This document shows, one piece after another, positions 30,521 to 41,035 of a stretch of DNA of 64,000 nucleotides. The notes beneath the pieces were generated by a model. The model did not search any database. It was given only the letters and a program-made list of their open reading frames with translations, and was not told the DNA's origin. Position 1 is the stretch's first letter. The number at the start of each line of letters is the position of its first letter. A program made the position numbers and the translations under genes. Source of the stretch: Letharia columbiana (taxonomy: Eukaryota; Ascomycota; Lecanoromycetes; Lecanorales; Parmeliaceae); contig NW_023501050.1 of the NCBI RefSeq assembly GCF_014066305.1, forward strand, positions 124,001-188,000, written 5' to 3'.

Positions 30521-32960
30521 TCTTCACATAGTCGGCCCAGAGTGACTAACGAACGAGCGAACGAACCGACCCAGGTGGGGTTGCTCGTTTGCTTGGCTTT
30601 TTGGCGGCTGGTACTCCGTACGAAAAGATCCATGTGAGCGCTACAGCAATAGTCTCAAACGGTCTAACCATCGTGCAAAGACTATCCCACGCCCTTGAAA
30701 GCTCTATCAAAATGCTTACAGGCAGATGTGTTGTCTTTGCATATTCTGTATCTGAATACTACCTGCCCGTAAAGCCTCCGTGACACTACCCCCCTCTCAA
30801 CGCGCGAGCTGCGGTGAGCTGCACCAGCGGTAACAAACAAGCAACGCTGTCATGAACCATTCTCAGTATGGATCCCTGCTAAGTCCCATCTCTACATCCA
30901 ATACGCTCGTCGCGCATTAACCCTACGTGTATTCCGTTTATCACGCACGCACCAGGATCGTAATACCGCGTAGAGGTTCTTCTCAGTACGAAGCCGTTAG
31001 TCTATCCCGCGAGAGCATCGTTCCATTCCGGAGCACCCCGACGTACTCAAGCCTCGAGGCCGCCGTAGACGACTGTACTTTGAGCGGTGAGCGCGCCATC
31101 GTTCGGCTCCCAGCCCTGCTGAGATTTGCAATCACAGGGGAGGTCCAACTGCCGTTGGGTTCTTGTGGAGAAAGTCGATGATGAGCGCATCACTCGTTCC
31201 TTCCAAGCAGCGGTCCATCACGGCTGATTCGCTCCAGTCCATCGTGCTTCGTACCATACAGCACGTGTTCCGTCCTTGGCTGGGCCTGCTTCTGTATTTG
31301 CTGTTCAAAGCTTCTTTCACCTGCCAGTGCTCTTGCGGCGTGGCACCATGCTCTATCGCATTTGGCAGTGGTGTCACACCCGCGGTATCATGGTTCGTCT
31401 GATCCGTATAGGTGAAGGCTGCTCGGCCGCCGGCCGTAGGAAGTTCGTGTAGAATGGCGACAGAAATCAGGCAGATTCGACTTGAGGCTGGTATCCGTCT
31501 GCAACCATGACGAATCGATCGAGTTGAATTCAATCACCGTTGTGGAATACACCTCGTTTGCGCCGCCGTGAAAAGGATTGATACTTTAGCGTCGCCGGTG
31601 CGACTGCCACGTGTACGCAGTTGGCTTTCAGGCCTCGTTCTTTCCTCCGCTGGCAGCGGCTAGAACGAAGGGTCTATGAAGATGCATTGCTTAGCGATGT
31701 GAATGGATGGTACTCTGGTATTACAGGTACGGGGAGCCAGTGCTCAATTACGTCTGCATCGAGTCTACGCATTTGTTCCATGATCTTGTGTGCCGTCTCT
31801 TTGAGCCCTTTTTTGATTTGCTTAACATCAACGACTGGTCCGGAACCTTTCTATTGCATCCATACTACGCCAGACTCAAAGGGCGCGCGGTTACAGTTAC
31901 AGAGGTCCGTGTTGCAAGGACGTCCCGGTGTTGCCAAAATTACTCAAGACTTACAACACGTCTGTGGCCATAGTCTCGATTAGTTAGCTGGGAGTGATGG
32001 AAGGAAACACACACTCTGACATGTCAAACCCCGCCAAGGAGGGTTTGAAGGGTGCGCCGGCAAATCCAAACCCCTAAAAGCCTTACAGGGACCCCAGGAG
32101 CGCGTTTGGCTCGGGACCGGCCCCGGGCGCAATCCACGCCCAAGTGGGCGCCCGGGGCCGCTGCAAGACGTGCTGGAGCCTGCCCGGGACGAGCATCACG
32201 CCCGCAATCCCGGGGGGCTAAGCCTTCAAGGAGGCTCGTGATTTCCACCTGAGATTCGTATTCAAGTATCTGAGATCAGCATGCCATACTTTTCACTTTT
32301 TACTACTGACGACATCAGACTGTGAGAATAGTGCAAGATACTCAATGCCCGACCATGGGCTGGACGCTTGTTGCGAATTGCTATTTAGATCTTGCTTTTT
32401 GTATCTTACAGTCACCCTTCGTTGCCTCTTTGGTGCTTCTCAAAGCAGCCCGAGATGTGCCCAACCGTGCGGACATCTCCAAACAACCCTAGACTGTCCT
32501 ACGGCTCCCTGGTGAACGCTTAAAGCTATCCAACAAATCCCGACGAAGTGAATGAGACGCAGCCACGAGTCCTTGCTGCCTACGCTGGTGGCGAGATGTG
32601 GACGGCGAGAACTCAAGGTCGACTAGACTCGAGCCCGCCACTCAATATCTGTAAAACTGGCAATCAAATTTGCGGTCTATTTTGCCTCAACACCCATCCC
32701 AACCGCTCATGATGCAGCGAGGAAGTGCATCGGTATTGAACCAATGGTCATCGGACACCATTCCGTGGCGTCGAAAAGTATGGAGTCGGAATTGTGAGTA
32801 TTGGGTCCCCGGTCCTGGATCGTGACGAGGGAGTCGCCGAGTCCGAGCAGTGCCCATGTGCAAGTGTAAGAGAAGCAATATTCTTGCAATAGCAATTAAA
32901 GATTCAGATCTGTCGCTCTCAACAATATGCCCTCCCAACTGCGGCTGCATGGACTCTGGT
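30521..32960. other. Gene-poor stretch with possible relics
   Basis: About 2.4 kb without a supportable gene. On the plus strand, 31707-31973 reads like protein (STHLFHDLVCRLFEPFFDLL, WSGTFLLHPYYARLKG) and could be part of a lost gene. At 30927-31181 another plus-strand frame has no family features. A GC-rich island at 32035-32234 is listed separately. Confidence 0.4.
32035..32234. repeat. GC-rich island with perfect inverted repeat
   Basis: A strongly GC-rich block in AT-richer surroundings. A perfect 12-base inverted repeat, GGCCCCGGGCGC at 32119-32130 and its complement at 32148-32159, can form a hairpin with a 17-base loop that itself contains CCAC/GTGG. The block is bordered by the direct repeat CAAGGAGG at 32035-32042 and 32227-32234, which could be an 8-base target duplication. 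No transposase or clear terminal inverted repeats are present. It could be a small non-autonomous element or simply a structured GC island. Confidence 0.5.
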
Positions 32961-33143
32961 TCACCTGCACGTTGCATTGGGGCGCAACGTATATGCTGAG
33001 TAGTTGGTGGTATTGCTTGCTTTTATGAATGCAGCATTGGGGATCTTGGTGTTGACGAGGGCCGTGTTGTTGAGAAGAGGCGAGGGTAGTGCTACGACAG
33101 TGGCGACGCCCAGCAGGGCGAAGAAGAGGTATCTTGTATACAT
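32961..33143 (-). CDS. Small secreted Asn-rich peptide, 60 residues
   Basis: A minus-strand frame from ATG 33143 begins MYTRYLFFALLGVATVVA, a classic signal peptide, with cleavage likely before LPSPLLNN. The mature part (about 42 residues) is rich in Asn, Thr and Ala with sequons NNT, NTT and NAT, and has a single Cys near the end. An in-frame extension upstream exists but the hydrophobic leader argues for the internal ATG. No homolog is recognised. Small secreted proteins of this kind include effectors and cell-wall peptides; function here is unknown. The frame ends shortly after a GTGCAGGTGAA sequence, so further exons are possible. Confidence 0.5.
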   Translation of the reverse strand: MYTRYLFFALLGVATVVALPSPLLNNTALVNTKIPNAAFIKASNTTNYSAYTLRPNATCR

Positions 33144-33994
33144 GTCGAGAGGGTGAGACAGGTTCGGGTAGTTGCTGAAAGGCTTCGAGAACACCGTTGT
33201 GTTTGCAGAAGGGTAGGGTGAAAAATTCGGTATCTGGAGGTGCTCGGAGTTTCGAACTGTCTTCTGTTGACATGAAAGAGGATAAAGATGGATTTGATCT
33301 GCCCTCTTAAATATCTCGCCAAAGACCACTATTGCACGAGAGCCGTTACACGCAGTAGACAGGGCATAATACCATAGAATAACGGGGCAGAGCTATCTCC
33401 AACGAAAGCGAAGAGCATGACCTCACCCAAAAATCAAGGCATGGTGGGATGGCTGACAGCCGTGAGGACCCAACATGTTCCCCAGCTTCAACATATGTTA
33501 TCACGATCGCGGTAGAAAGCATAGCACATTCAATGTTGTGGGCGTGCGAGCGCAGCAGTAGATCTGCGCCAAAGCAGACGTATACATGTCAACAGAACCA
33601 TAACTGACGAGTGTGATATTAGCAACACGAGTTCAATCAAGGTACTCGTAATAATTACAGTATTCAACAGCAGGATTGAGCAGGCATGTTCTTCCCCGAA
33701 AACCTTATATCACAGACATAACGGAGGTATACTCCTACATAGCGCCAGAGACTCCGAGTCTGCGTTATCGATTGCCCGACCATGGCTGGCTTTACATATA
33801 ATGGCACAAAGGCGTCTCATATACACACCTTTTACTATCCACTCTACCACTAACTCCCAACGCCTCTTGAGTACGTGGCTGGAATCTGACGTGGCTGCGA
33901 TACGGCAGAATGTATCTTCGTGAACGTTGCTTGGGGGTGATGTTCCAGTGGATCTTGAAGAAGACTGACTGCTATTGTTATTAGCGTGTTTAAG
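33144..33994. other. No gene seen
   Basis: About 850 bases, AT-rich, upstream of the small secreted peptide. It should hold its promoter. Short frames only, no repeats. Confidence 0.4.
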
Positions 33995-34399
33995 CTAAAC
34001 ACTAATGAAAACACCGGACGGGCGTACTTGTGTAGCTTGTGCGGTATGGACTTTGCCGTTGTCGCATGCGCGCGTGCGAACGGTGAGAACTTCGGAGTCA
34101 CGCATCCACCGTAGTTCCGCGGTCGGATTCAATAGCCATTTCGATTTTTCAGCCTTGGTAACCTGTGGAGCTGAGAATTTGAGATGTTCGATGGCGCGCT
34201 GGTCGGAATGAATGCCGATACCGACATGGGTGGACTTGAACTGGGAATAGCCAACGCCTCGGCTCGAAAATTGGCGGATAGCCTTGGGGCTGATTGCTAG
34301 GACGACTTGATCAGAATGACCCTTCTTCTCGATGTTGCTAGCGCGGTCGGAGACGGGGACGGCGACACCATGCGTTTGACGCTCGACTTTCTTGACCAT
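33995..34399 (-). CDS. Hypothetical protein, 134 residues
   Basis: A single minus-strand frame from ATG 34399 (MVKKVERQTHGVAVPVSDRA) to 33995. The product is basic, without signal peptide or membrane segment, and reads evenly like protein (VVLAISPKAIRQFSSRGVGY and KWLLNPTAELRWMRDSEVLT). I do not recognise a family. An opposing plus-strand frame overlaps part of it. It may be one exon of a larger gene. Confidence 0.35.
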   Translation of the reverse strand: MVKKVERQTHGVAVPVSDRASNIEKKGHSDQVVLAISPKAIRQFSSRGVGYSQFKSTHVGIGIHSDQRAIEHLKFSAPQVTKAEKSKWLLNPTAELRWMRDSEVLTVRTRACDNGKVHTAQATQVRPSGVFISV

Positions 34400-37300
34400 T
34401 GTGTTGACCCTGATATTCCACTAAGGCTGTGCTCGGCTTCAGCCATGTTTGGCTTGCGAAGACCTGTCTTTTTGCAGGATGTATGCTGCACAAGTTCAAC
34501 CATGGCTGATCCAACGACACAGATGAGTTGCTTTTCAGGGCATCGTGGTCTTGTAAGATTTTTTTTAGAAGTGTGGAAAGGAAACAGACCAACTGCAAAA
34601 ATACGAGGTAAAAAGCGGTGATATTCTAGAGGACTGGCAGCAGTACCAAGCAGCATGAAATGATATGTACTTTGATTCCGTTGTTGGCAAATGCATCCAT
34701 TAGCTCTCATTAATTTGTATTACACGGTACCACGCCTACCTAAAACAAAATGTTAATGTCAGCAGCAACCACGGTACAGTGCGCTGTACCCGCACCACCC
34801 ATATTTGGATGTCATCGAATATTGGAGTACATGCCGCGACTCTGTTGTCACTAGCAAAGCGACTTGTTGCCGCTGTGTTAGTAGTAGCGTACTCTAGAAG
34901 TCAGTGTAGAATACTGTTGTATAGCAACGAATGGCCTGTTGGCGGGCAAATCTGACTATTAATAGTGCCTTCATTACCTCCAATACTCATTTGAGGGTTG
35001 GGACCTCGTCAATCCGGATGTCAATCGAGAAGTAGGTTGTGAGGGATTCGAAGCTAAAGTCCAGGCGGAGTCCCAAAGTCCAGTCCGTCTCAACCACCCA
35101 CAAAAGGACTTTGTATTGTCCAGAGCTTTTTCTGCACTACTGTTCGACTGCGTCCCCCTTTCCTGGTGCCAAGAACCGCAGCTGCCATAAACGAACGTTG
35201 AGGACAGTACCCACGGCATTTCCCCGTTTGTCATTTTCCGCTACCCGAGATTGAAAAGCAACGGTCAAGAAGGCACAACGTGCTTACAGAGGGTGCGCAG
35301 GACGAATGATACAGACGATGGACGATTTTCAGAAATCTTTACTCGGTCGAGGAAGGTACTAAGCATGAAAAGGGGAAAGACAAATAACAGCTAGTCCGCT
35401 TTCGCTCCTTTCTTACCTGCCAGCGTTGCATCTTCCAGCTCTGTCTAAGGAATTGCAGAACACGTCGAGTCTGGGCAATGACACCATAATCGGCAGGGCC
35501 AGACGTGGTTTGTAGGCCTTTGTACTGCCGTCTGCGAGCTTGATGGAGACGGTTCTCTGTAGATCGATGCTTCTGAGCATAGGAACCTCCATCGCAGTTG
35601 CGCATGGTTGCGATAAAACCTATGATATAACATCCCTGATTGAGTTTCTGTGGTCCTCCCCTCTTCGTTTTCTTCTTGCCGTGCTGCGTTGTCCGAGGAA
35701 GTTGCTCCTTCCTTCCCTTCTTGAGTCCTAACGTGAACAGCAAAGTGGACCTTCTCCTGAACACTACAAATACCTTTCCTTGCCCCCATTCTTCTTCCTT
35801 TCTACATCCTCCTTCTTTACACACCAAAAGGCTTCAACCCACTTCAACTTGTCTTGTTCACTCTATCCTCCTTCTTCATTTACTTGCCATCGTCATCAAG
35901 CACACATCATCGTCCTCACATCTGCACAGCTGCTCCATCACCCTTGCTATCCTCTGCAATCTCGCTTTGCAAGCATTATGCACAACCGTTCCAGGCTGGC
36001 GTCTCCACTACCCTCTCGACCTTCCGCTGCATCCGCATTTCCCATCTCATACATTCGAATGCTCGCAGCTGCTTGCGTCTGCTGGAAGTCGACGTTGTCA
36101 GCCTGGGAATATCTTGTGTACGTCCTCATCTGCCACGTGTTGACTTGCAATGGTGGATGGTGCGTTGACTCTTCAACAAGGCCTACCATGAGGATGTTCT
36201 CCCATCACACATTTTCCACCTGCACAGCACATGAACTCTAGCAGCATACTACTGCATGACAAACATGCCCCAGCTCGCCAACAGCACACATGCTCAAGCT
36301 CGTCAGCTGCACACACGCTTCCTCTACACACATGCCCCCTATGCACACAAGTCTCCAACGGCACGCATACTCCTCGTCACCAGCTGCACACATGCTCACC
36401 CTGCGCACATGACTCCACCGCACACACGTCTCCAACAGCACGCATACTTCTCGTCACCAATTGCACACATGCTCCTCCTAGCCAGCACACACATGCTCAT
36501 GGCCAGCAATTGCACGCACGCTCGGTCTCGCCAGCAACATATTTGCTCCTGGTCACTGCGCTTATACTCGAGCTCGCCAGCTGCACACGTTCTTCCCCCG
36601 CACACACGTCTCCAGCACCACGCCAGCTCCAGCCGGATCGGCTAGTGCTCGTTGGAGCGTTATATTGGGGGGCTCATCCCTACGGCAAGCCTTTGACCAA
36701 GGAATTGTTGAATTTACTTTAGCTAATCGTGATTAGGTGGCGCGTGCATCACCCCTTGTCATACTCCGATGAACATTGTCAGCGATGGATGAGAAACCAA
36801 GGTAGGGTGGCAATGTTTTCTTTGAACCTGGAGTCTGGTTTGAGTTCCTTCCGTGCAGCTAGCGTGGGATGTTGAGTTCGATTCTCATACAAAGCGGAAA
36901 ATTGGCATTTGTCTAGACCCACATGGTGGTTACCGAAAGGTGCAATTCATACTACTCAGTGATGGCAAGCTGACCTCCTTTTTTTTTATGGACTCCCACT
37001 CTTAAACCTCTTCCGGCTCAAGACGCCTCGAAGCTTCAGATCGACGTCTGCAACCACCAGTATGGTCGTCATTCATCAGTCCATACTGCCGGTACTACCA
37101 TCGAATCCCTCCTGTGTCCGAGGTATTTGTTTGATTATGCAAGCCCGTCAACTAAGTTGCTAATATCTCGCAGTAGAGCATTCTCACCTTAGATGCCACC
37201 GCAAACCCAAGGTCCAGGGCTGGTACAAGTTGTTCCTCCATCTAGTGGATTCGTTTGAGTAGTTGAGCTTTAGCAGAAGTGTTTTCGGCATCAGTCCAGC

Positions 37301-37422
37301 TTAGCAGTTTAGCAATTGAAACTGTCGCATCTTTGTTCATCTCTCCACTTGCGCCGCATGAAACTGTCGCTAGTCGTGAGGCCCAAAGGAAACAGTGAGA
37401 CCTGCAAACACCTCTCACAGTC
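34400..37422. other. Gene-poor stretch with a minisatellite
   Basis: About 3 kb with no gene I can defend. Open frames on both strands between 35300 and 36250 are low-complexity (Ser, Leu, Cys, His) with T/C-rich coding strands such as TTCTTCCTTTCTACATCCTC. The minisatellite at 36240-36630 is listed separately. A T9 tract lies at 36979. Confidence 0.45.
36240..36630. repeat. Degenerate CA-rich minisatellite
   Basis: A block built from variants of CAGCTGCACACATGCTC and related words. The clearest pair is a repeat of about 47 bases starting GTCTCCAAC at 36351 and again at 36428, spaced 77 bases and differing at a few positions; a third truncated copy starts at 36608. All frames across it give Cys, His, Thr or Ser-rich artefacts. 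Confidence 0.8.
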
Positions 37423-38748
37423 CTACTTGACAGGCTGCCGAGCCTTTTTAGCCACAAGATCTGCCAGCTCATTGCCAGGTATATTTACATGTCCTGGAAC
37501 CCAATGGAGTTGTACCTCCACCCCAAGCCGTTGGAGCTCCATTGATTGGTCGATGATCTTCTGCACCACCTTCCTGCCATCAGACTTACCTTTTCCAATC
37601 TTAACCAGCGCCACTGCACAATCGGAGTAGACTACCGCGAGAGAACAGGGATCTTGTGGCTTCACTTGTGCACGGTCGGCATGAACTTTCTCTAATGTAA
37701 CCTGCAGTGCTTGCCAGATGGCCCATATTTCGGCGTCCTCTTGATCTAGCGCTTCGCGTATGCGATAGCCTTTGGCAGTCCATAGCGAGGCCCAGTACTG
37801 CCGATGCGTTTTGTGTACCACTGCGATACCTGTTAATCCGTTGTCGCTCGATACGGCTGCGTCAACGTAAAATGAGTGGCGGCCTGGCTCTGTTCGCAGC
37901 ATTCCGTCCTTGGCGTGTTCGGAAAGAGCCTGGCTCATGGCGCTGAGTCGATGTTGGATGATTATCAGGCCGGCGAAGGCCTCGGTCTTGGTTGTTCTGG
38001 TCTCTGCGCCTATCTCGCTGGCTTGCGTAATGATGATCTGCTCGCACGCGCTGTCCTCATCCTCTTGACCATCATTGTGAATGTCAATGGTTTGGAACGT
38101 TTCTGGAAATACATCTGTTCTCTTCGCTCTCTTCAGCTCGCTCTTCATGCAAGCTTCTTTGAAAAGGTCTGACTCGGATCTCTTCATCTGTTCTTGCTCT
38201 AATCGTCGCTGCGCGCGGGCGACTATCATCGATGGAGTCAGGCAGGCTTCGAGGCGTAAAAGCCGTCTTGCGAATCGGCGTACGGTCCTTTTGGTGGCGT
38301 CTTTCCCTTTTCGTAGGGGAGGGGGGATTGGAACTAGATACGGAAGGAGATAAGAGGGATATATTGAAGGGGAAAAGGGGGGCGCGGAGAGGATAGATCC
38401 GATGGAGGTGGGTGAGTGTGGGGATGACGACCGGATGGGTGAGGTGGTGCGTTCCATGCCGTTGCATTGAGTCGATGGGTGTTGTGGAGGGGACGGAGAT
38501 GTCTCGGTTTGAGGAGGAGCTTGATGAGGCTGGTCACTTGGAAGTGGAGTGATGGAATTTTCGCTCATGCTGGGCGTGACCATCGCCATTGGGGGGATGA
38601 GAACCTCCTGGGTTCTTTCTGGTATACGAGTCTGAACGGGTATACCCTCAAGTGTTTCGTCCGGCCGGCCATGTGATTTGACATCTGAATGCTCGGGTGC
38701 AGGCCATTCTTTGTCTGGAATGTTGGAAGATAAAGGGCATCTACGCAT
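37423..38748 (-). CDS. Free-standing RNase H-domain protein (retroelement-derived?)
   Basis: From ATG 38748 the frame gives 441 residues; the frame stays open a little further upstream, so a 5' exon is possible. Residues 1-165 are Pro/Ser-rich and disordered, then a basic segment (KRTVRRFARRLLRLEACL), a charged helix, and at about 294-441 an RNase H fold. The four catalytic acids are visible: Asp296 (YVDAAVSSDNG), Glu340 (QEDAEIWAIWQAL), Asp376 (VVYSDCAVAL) and Asp430 (GNELADLVAKKA), with His in WVPGHVNIPGNE. This is the arrangement found at the C-terminus of fungal LINE-type reverse transcriptases, but no reverse transcriptase lies upstream. It would cut RNA in RNA-DNA hybrids. I infer a domesticated or orphan domain. 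Confidence 0.8.
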   Translation of the reverse strand: MRRCPLSSNIPDKEWPAPEHSDVKSHGRPDETLEGIPVQTRIPERTQEVLIPPMAMVTPSMSENSITPLPSDQPHQAPPQTETSPSPPQHPSTQCNGMERTTSPIRSSSPHSPTSIGSILSAPPFSPSIYPSYLLPYLVPIPPPLRKGKDATKRTVRRFARRLLRLEACLTPSMIVARAQRRLEQEQMKRSESDLFKEACMKSELKRAKRTDVFPETFQTIDIHNDGQEDEDSACEQIIITQASEIGAETRTTKTEAFAGLIIIQHRLSAMSQALSEHAKDGMLRTEPGRHSFYVDAAVSSDNGLTGIAVVHKTHRQYWASLWTAKGYRIREALDQEDAEIWAIWQALQVTLEKVHADRAQVKPQDPCSLAVVYSDCAVALVKIGKGKSDGRKVVQKIIDQSMELQRLGVEVQLHWVPGHVNIPGNELADLVAKKARQPVK

Positions 38749-39493
38749 TTTCGTGGTGATGATGGTAATATTGTTGACTGCTTGAGGTCCGTAAATTCTC
38801 GCGGTTCTTGAGTGGCCGTCCCTTGCTAACAAAGTCGGCAGAGCCTTTTGGTACAGACCCTCGGAAATATTTTAGGGATGAGATTTATGAGTCCATTCAT
38901 CAAATAATGCGAATATAATCAAACGAACTAACAAACTATTTCATGTGGAGGCTTGGTCCTGAGTCACAGCTCAAAAGTGCTCATCAATCATACTAATACA
39001 GGTGCAGGTCCTCGCTATGCTTAATCACTCCATCTAATATGAGGGCAATCTCAAGCTTAGATGTAATGAGGGCTGGCATGGGTGAGGTTTATTTTCGCAT
39101 GGTGAGTCCTTGCGCATACTCTACCACCACCACGTCCGTTCGTAATCCACGAAAGTGGGTGGCTTTCATCAAGTGGTAGATGCCATGCCAATTCCCACTT
39201 AGATTAGCTGTACAAAGCGGACGACCAGAAGACCCTGCTTAGATGGTAGGGTGCAATACGAATACTCTGTAGACGTCAGGTGGTCAGCTAGCACAAGAAA
39301 ATTTCGTCTCCTGCCAAAACATAATTTTTTAGTCTGCGACAAATGTGCTTCACGGAGGCTTTACGCAACGGCTTTAACCCCGAGTTGCAATAAGCAGAAT
39401 GACTAAGTACTCTACAGAGCACTCCAGTCCCGTTACACAGGCCACGGGTCCATTTGCCGTTGACAGCATTATCCGTTCAGGCTTTCCCCCATC
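38749..39493. other. No gene seen
   Basis: About 750 bases upstream of the RNase H gene, presumably including its promoter. AT-rich, short frames only. No sign of reverse-transcriptase sequence was found in any frame here. Confidence 0.4.
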
Positions 39494-40374
39494 ATGGCCC
39501 ATGTCATCTTGACCGGTCGCACGGGCACCGCTGGATCCGCTGTCTTCGCCCACTGCATTGCACCCTCCAACATCGCCGTGCTTCCAAGACGGCCCGTCAA
39601 GCAAGCCCAGAGCGTTAGAAAGGTCGATGCGATAATACGCAAGGACTGCTCGAGCAGTTGAAGGGAGCCAGTGGGATGTGGGTGGGCTTCGGGGCATCTC
39701 AGCTGGGTAGGTTCAGTGGTGAATACGTAAGTATAGCGGAGGAACCGCGCGCGCACAAGATGTAGGCTCAGAAAAGTCCATGAGAGAAGAAGGGCTGACG
39801 TAGATTTCGGTTCAGTGAATACAGAGTTCCTACCCTCGACTACCCTCTCGCAGCCGCCAAAGCGTTCGCTACGCTGAGTCCGCTCTACAATATTGTCTAC
39901 GACTGGGGAGAAAGAGTCAGCCACTTTAAACTTCCATTGCGTTTAGGTCTCAGCTGATCCCCTTGAAGGCAACGCGCAACACAGGTCGGTTTACCGCCCT
40001 TTCCGCCAGCACGAATGGCGCTGCCGAACTCCTCCCTCATCTCCCTCATTCCTACACACCCTTTGCTTCGCATCTACAATGTCCGCCCCGCCTTCATCGA
40101 CGACACGCAGGATACCAAGCTCAAACGAGGGAAAAGGCCTTCTTCGTATGCTTTGATGGACGAGATGGCGCCGGTGTTAAGGGCAGATTGGCCGAGTGGA
40201 GTCAGCCTGGCAGGAAAATTGGCGGAAGTTCAAGTCAGATGTGTGGAAGAAGAGGGAGCTCAAGAGGAGCTGGAGAGGGCATATCAAGGCAAGGGCGTCA
40301 GTCTTAATGGAGAGACAGAAGGTGTGGGAAGTCTGACTGAGAACGTAGGATGGAGAAGGTTGGCAGGACTGTAG
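39494..40374 (+). pseudogene. Broken NAD(P)-binding epimerase-like gene
   Basis: Starting at ATG 39494, the plus strand reads MAHVILTGRTGTAGSAVFAH, the Rossmann start of a fungal NAD-dependent epimerase/dehydratase-like family, then NIAVLPRRPVKQAQS. A frame change near 39645 is needed to reach LLEQLKGASGMWVGFGASQL, then another piece LDYPLAAAKAFATLSPLYNI, then LLRIYNVRPAFIDDTQD and KLAEVQVRCVEEEG to a stop at 40374. Some gaps could be introns (a GTAAGT donor lies at 39728), but the change at 39645 and stops around 39960 cannot all be explained that way. I call it a relic. Confidence 0.68.
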
Positions 40375-40576
40375 CAGGTCGATTTTCTCCAAATCTATCT
40401 ACAATGCCTCCTCGTCACCTATTTCTGACCCGGCCGGACCCATCACGACAGTGGAATGCCCCCCCAAAACGCGCTCTTCACCACGCAAAGCAACGCCTCC
40501 ATCCCCATCGTCCCCTTTCCTCCATCACCAAGACTTGCCCTTCTCCTTCCCCAACCTCTTGCATCACCGGCCCCAA

Positions 40577-40936
40577 TTACGAATCTCTCACCCGGCCAGA
40601 GACCCCCAGCGCCTCCCTCATCATCTGCCTCTCCTCTTCCAAACGCGCCAAAACAACCACGGCCTCCCGGCTCAAACGCTCACTTCTGAGCTCCTCCTCG
40701 TCCTTCGCGTTGAAGTAACGAGCGAGCTGGAGAGCAGGCTCTTCGGCGATGGCCCCATGATCTGTCTACGCGTGTAGCCGACGTTGCAGCGGCGTGCTTG
40801 GCTAGGAGATGCGCTAATTCCGTGGATCAATCTTTGTGTCTTTAGAAGATTCACTACTCTCAGTTGTGCGTTTGTGTTGACGTTGCCTACGTCGAACTTC
40901 TCGCACCTTACGACTGTCTGATTGATTTGTAGTCAT
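40577..40936 (-). CDS. Small two-exon coiled-coil protein, 88 residues
   Basis: Exons 40936-40855 and 40761-40577 with a 93-nt intron (GTGAAT donor, GACAG acceptor; using the GTAGTG donor three bases earlier also keeps the frame and drops one residue). The product begins MTTNQSDSRKVREVRRRQRQ, very basic, and continues with PALQLARYFNAKDEEELRSE and VVLARLEEERQMMREALG, a strong amphipathic helix likely to form a coiled coil. No signal peptide. The family is not recognised; the good helix pattern across the splice supports a real gene. The basic start could be a nuclear or mitochondrial signal. Confidence 0.5.
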
Positions 40937-41035
40937 GGCTGCAATGCGAAGTGCAATTGTGCGGTAGTGTGGTGTGCGATGCTTCTTATGTTCGTGGTGG
41001 GTTACGTGGTCGAGTGAGATAAGTACAATGCGACT

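Noticed and set aside
36231..36722. Cys/His/Thr-rich open frames on both strands
   Set aside because: They come from the CA-rich minisatellite; no start context, domain or splice support.
39374..39924. Minus-strand open frames opposite the epimerase relic
   Set aside because: They are shadows; the plus strand carries the recognisable Rossmann motif and family blocks.
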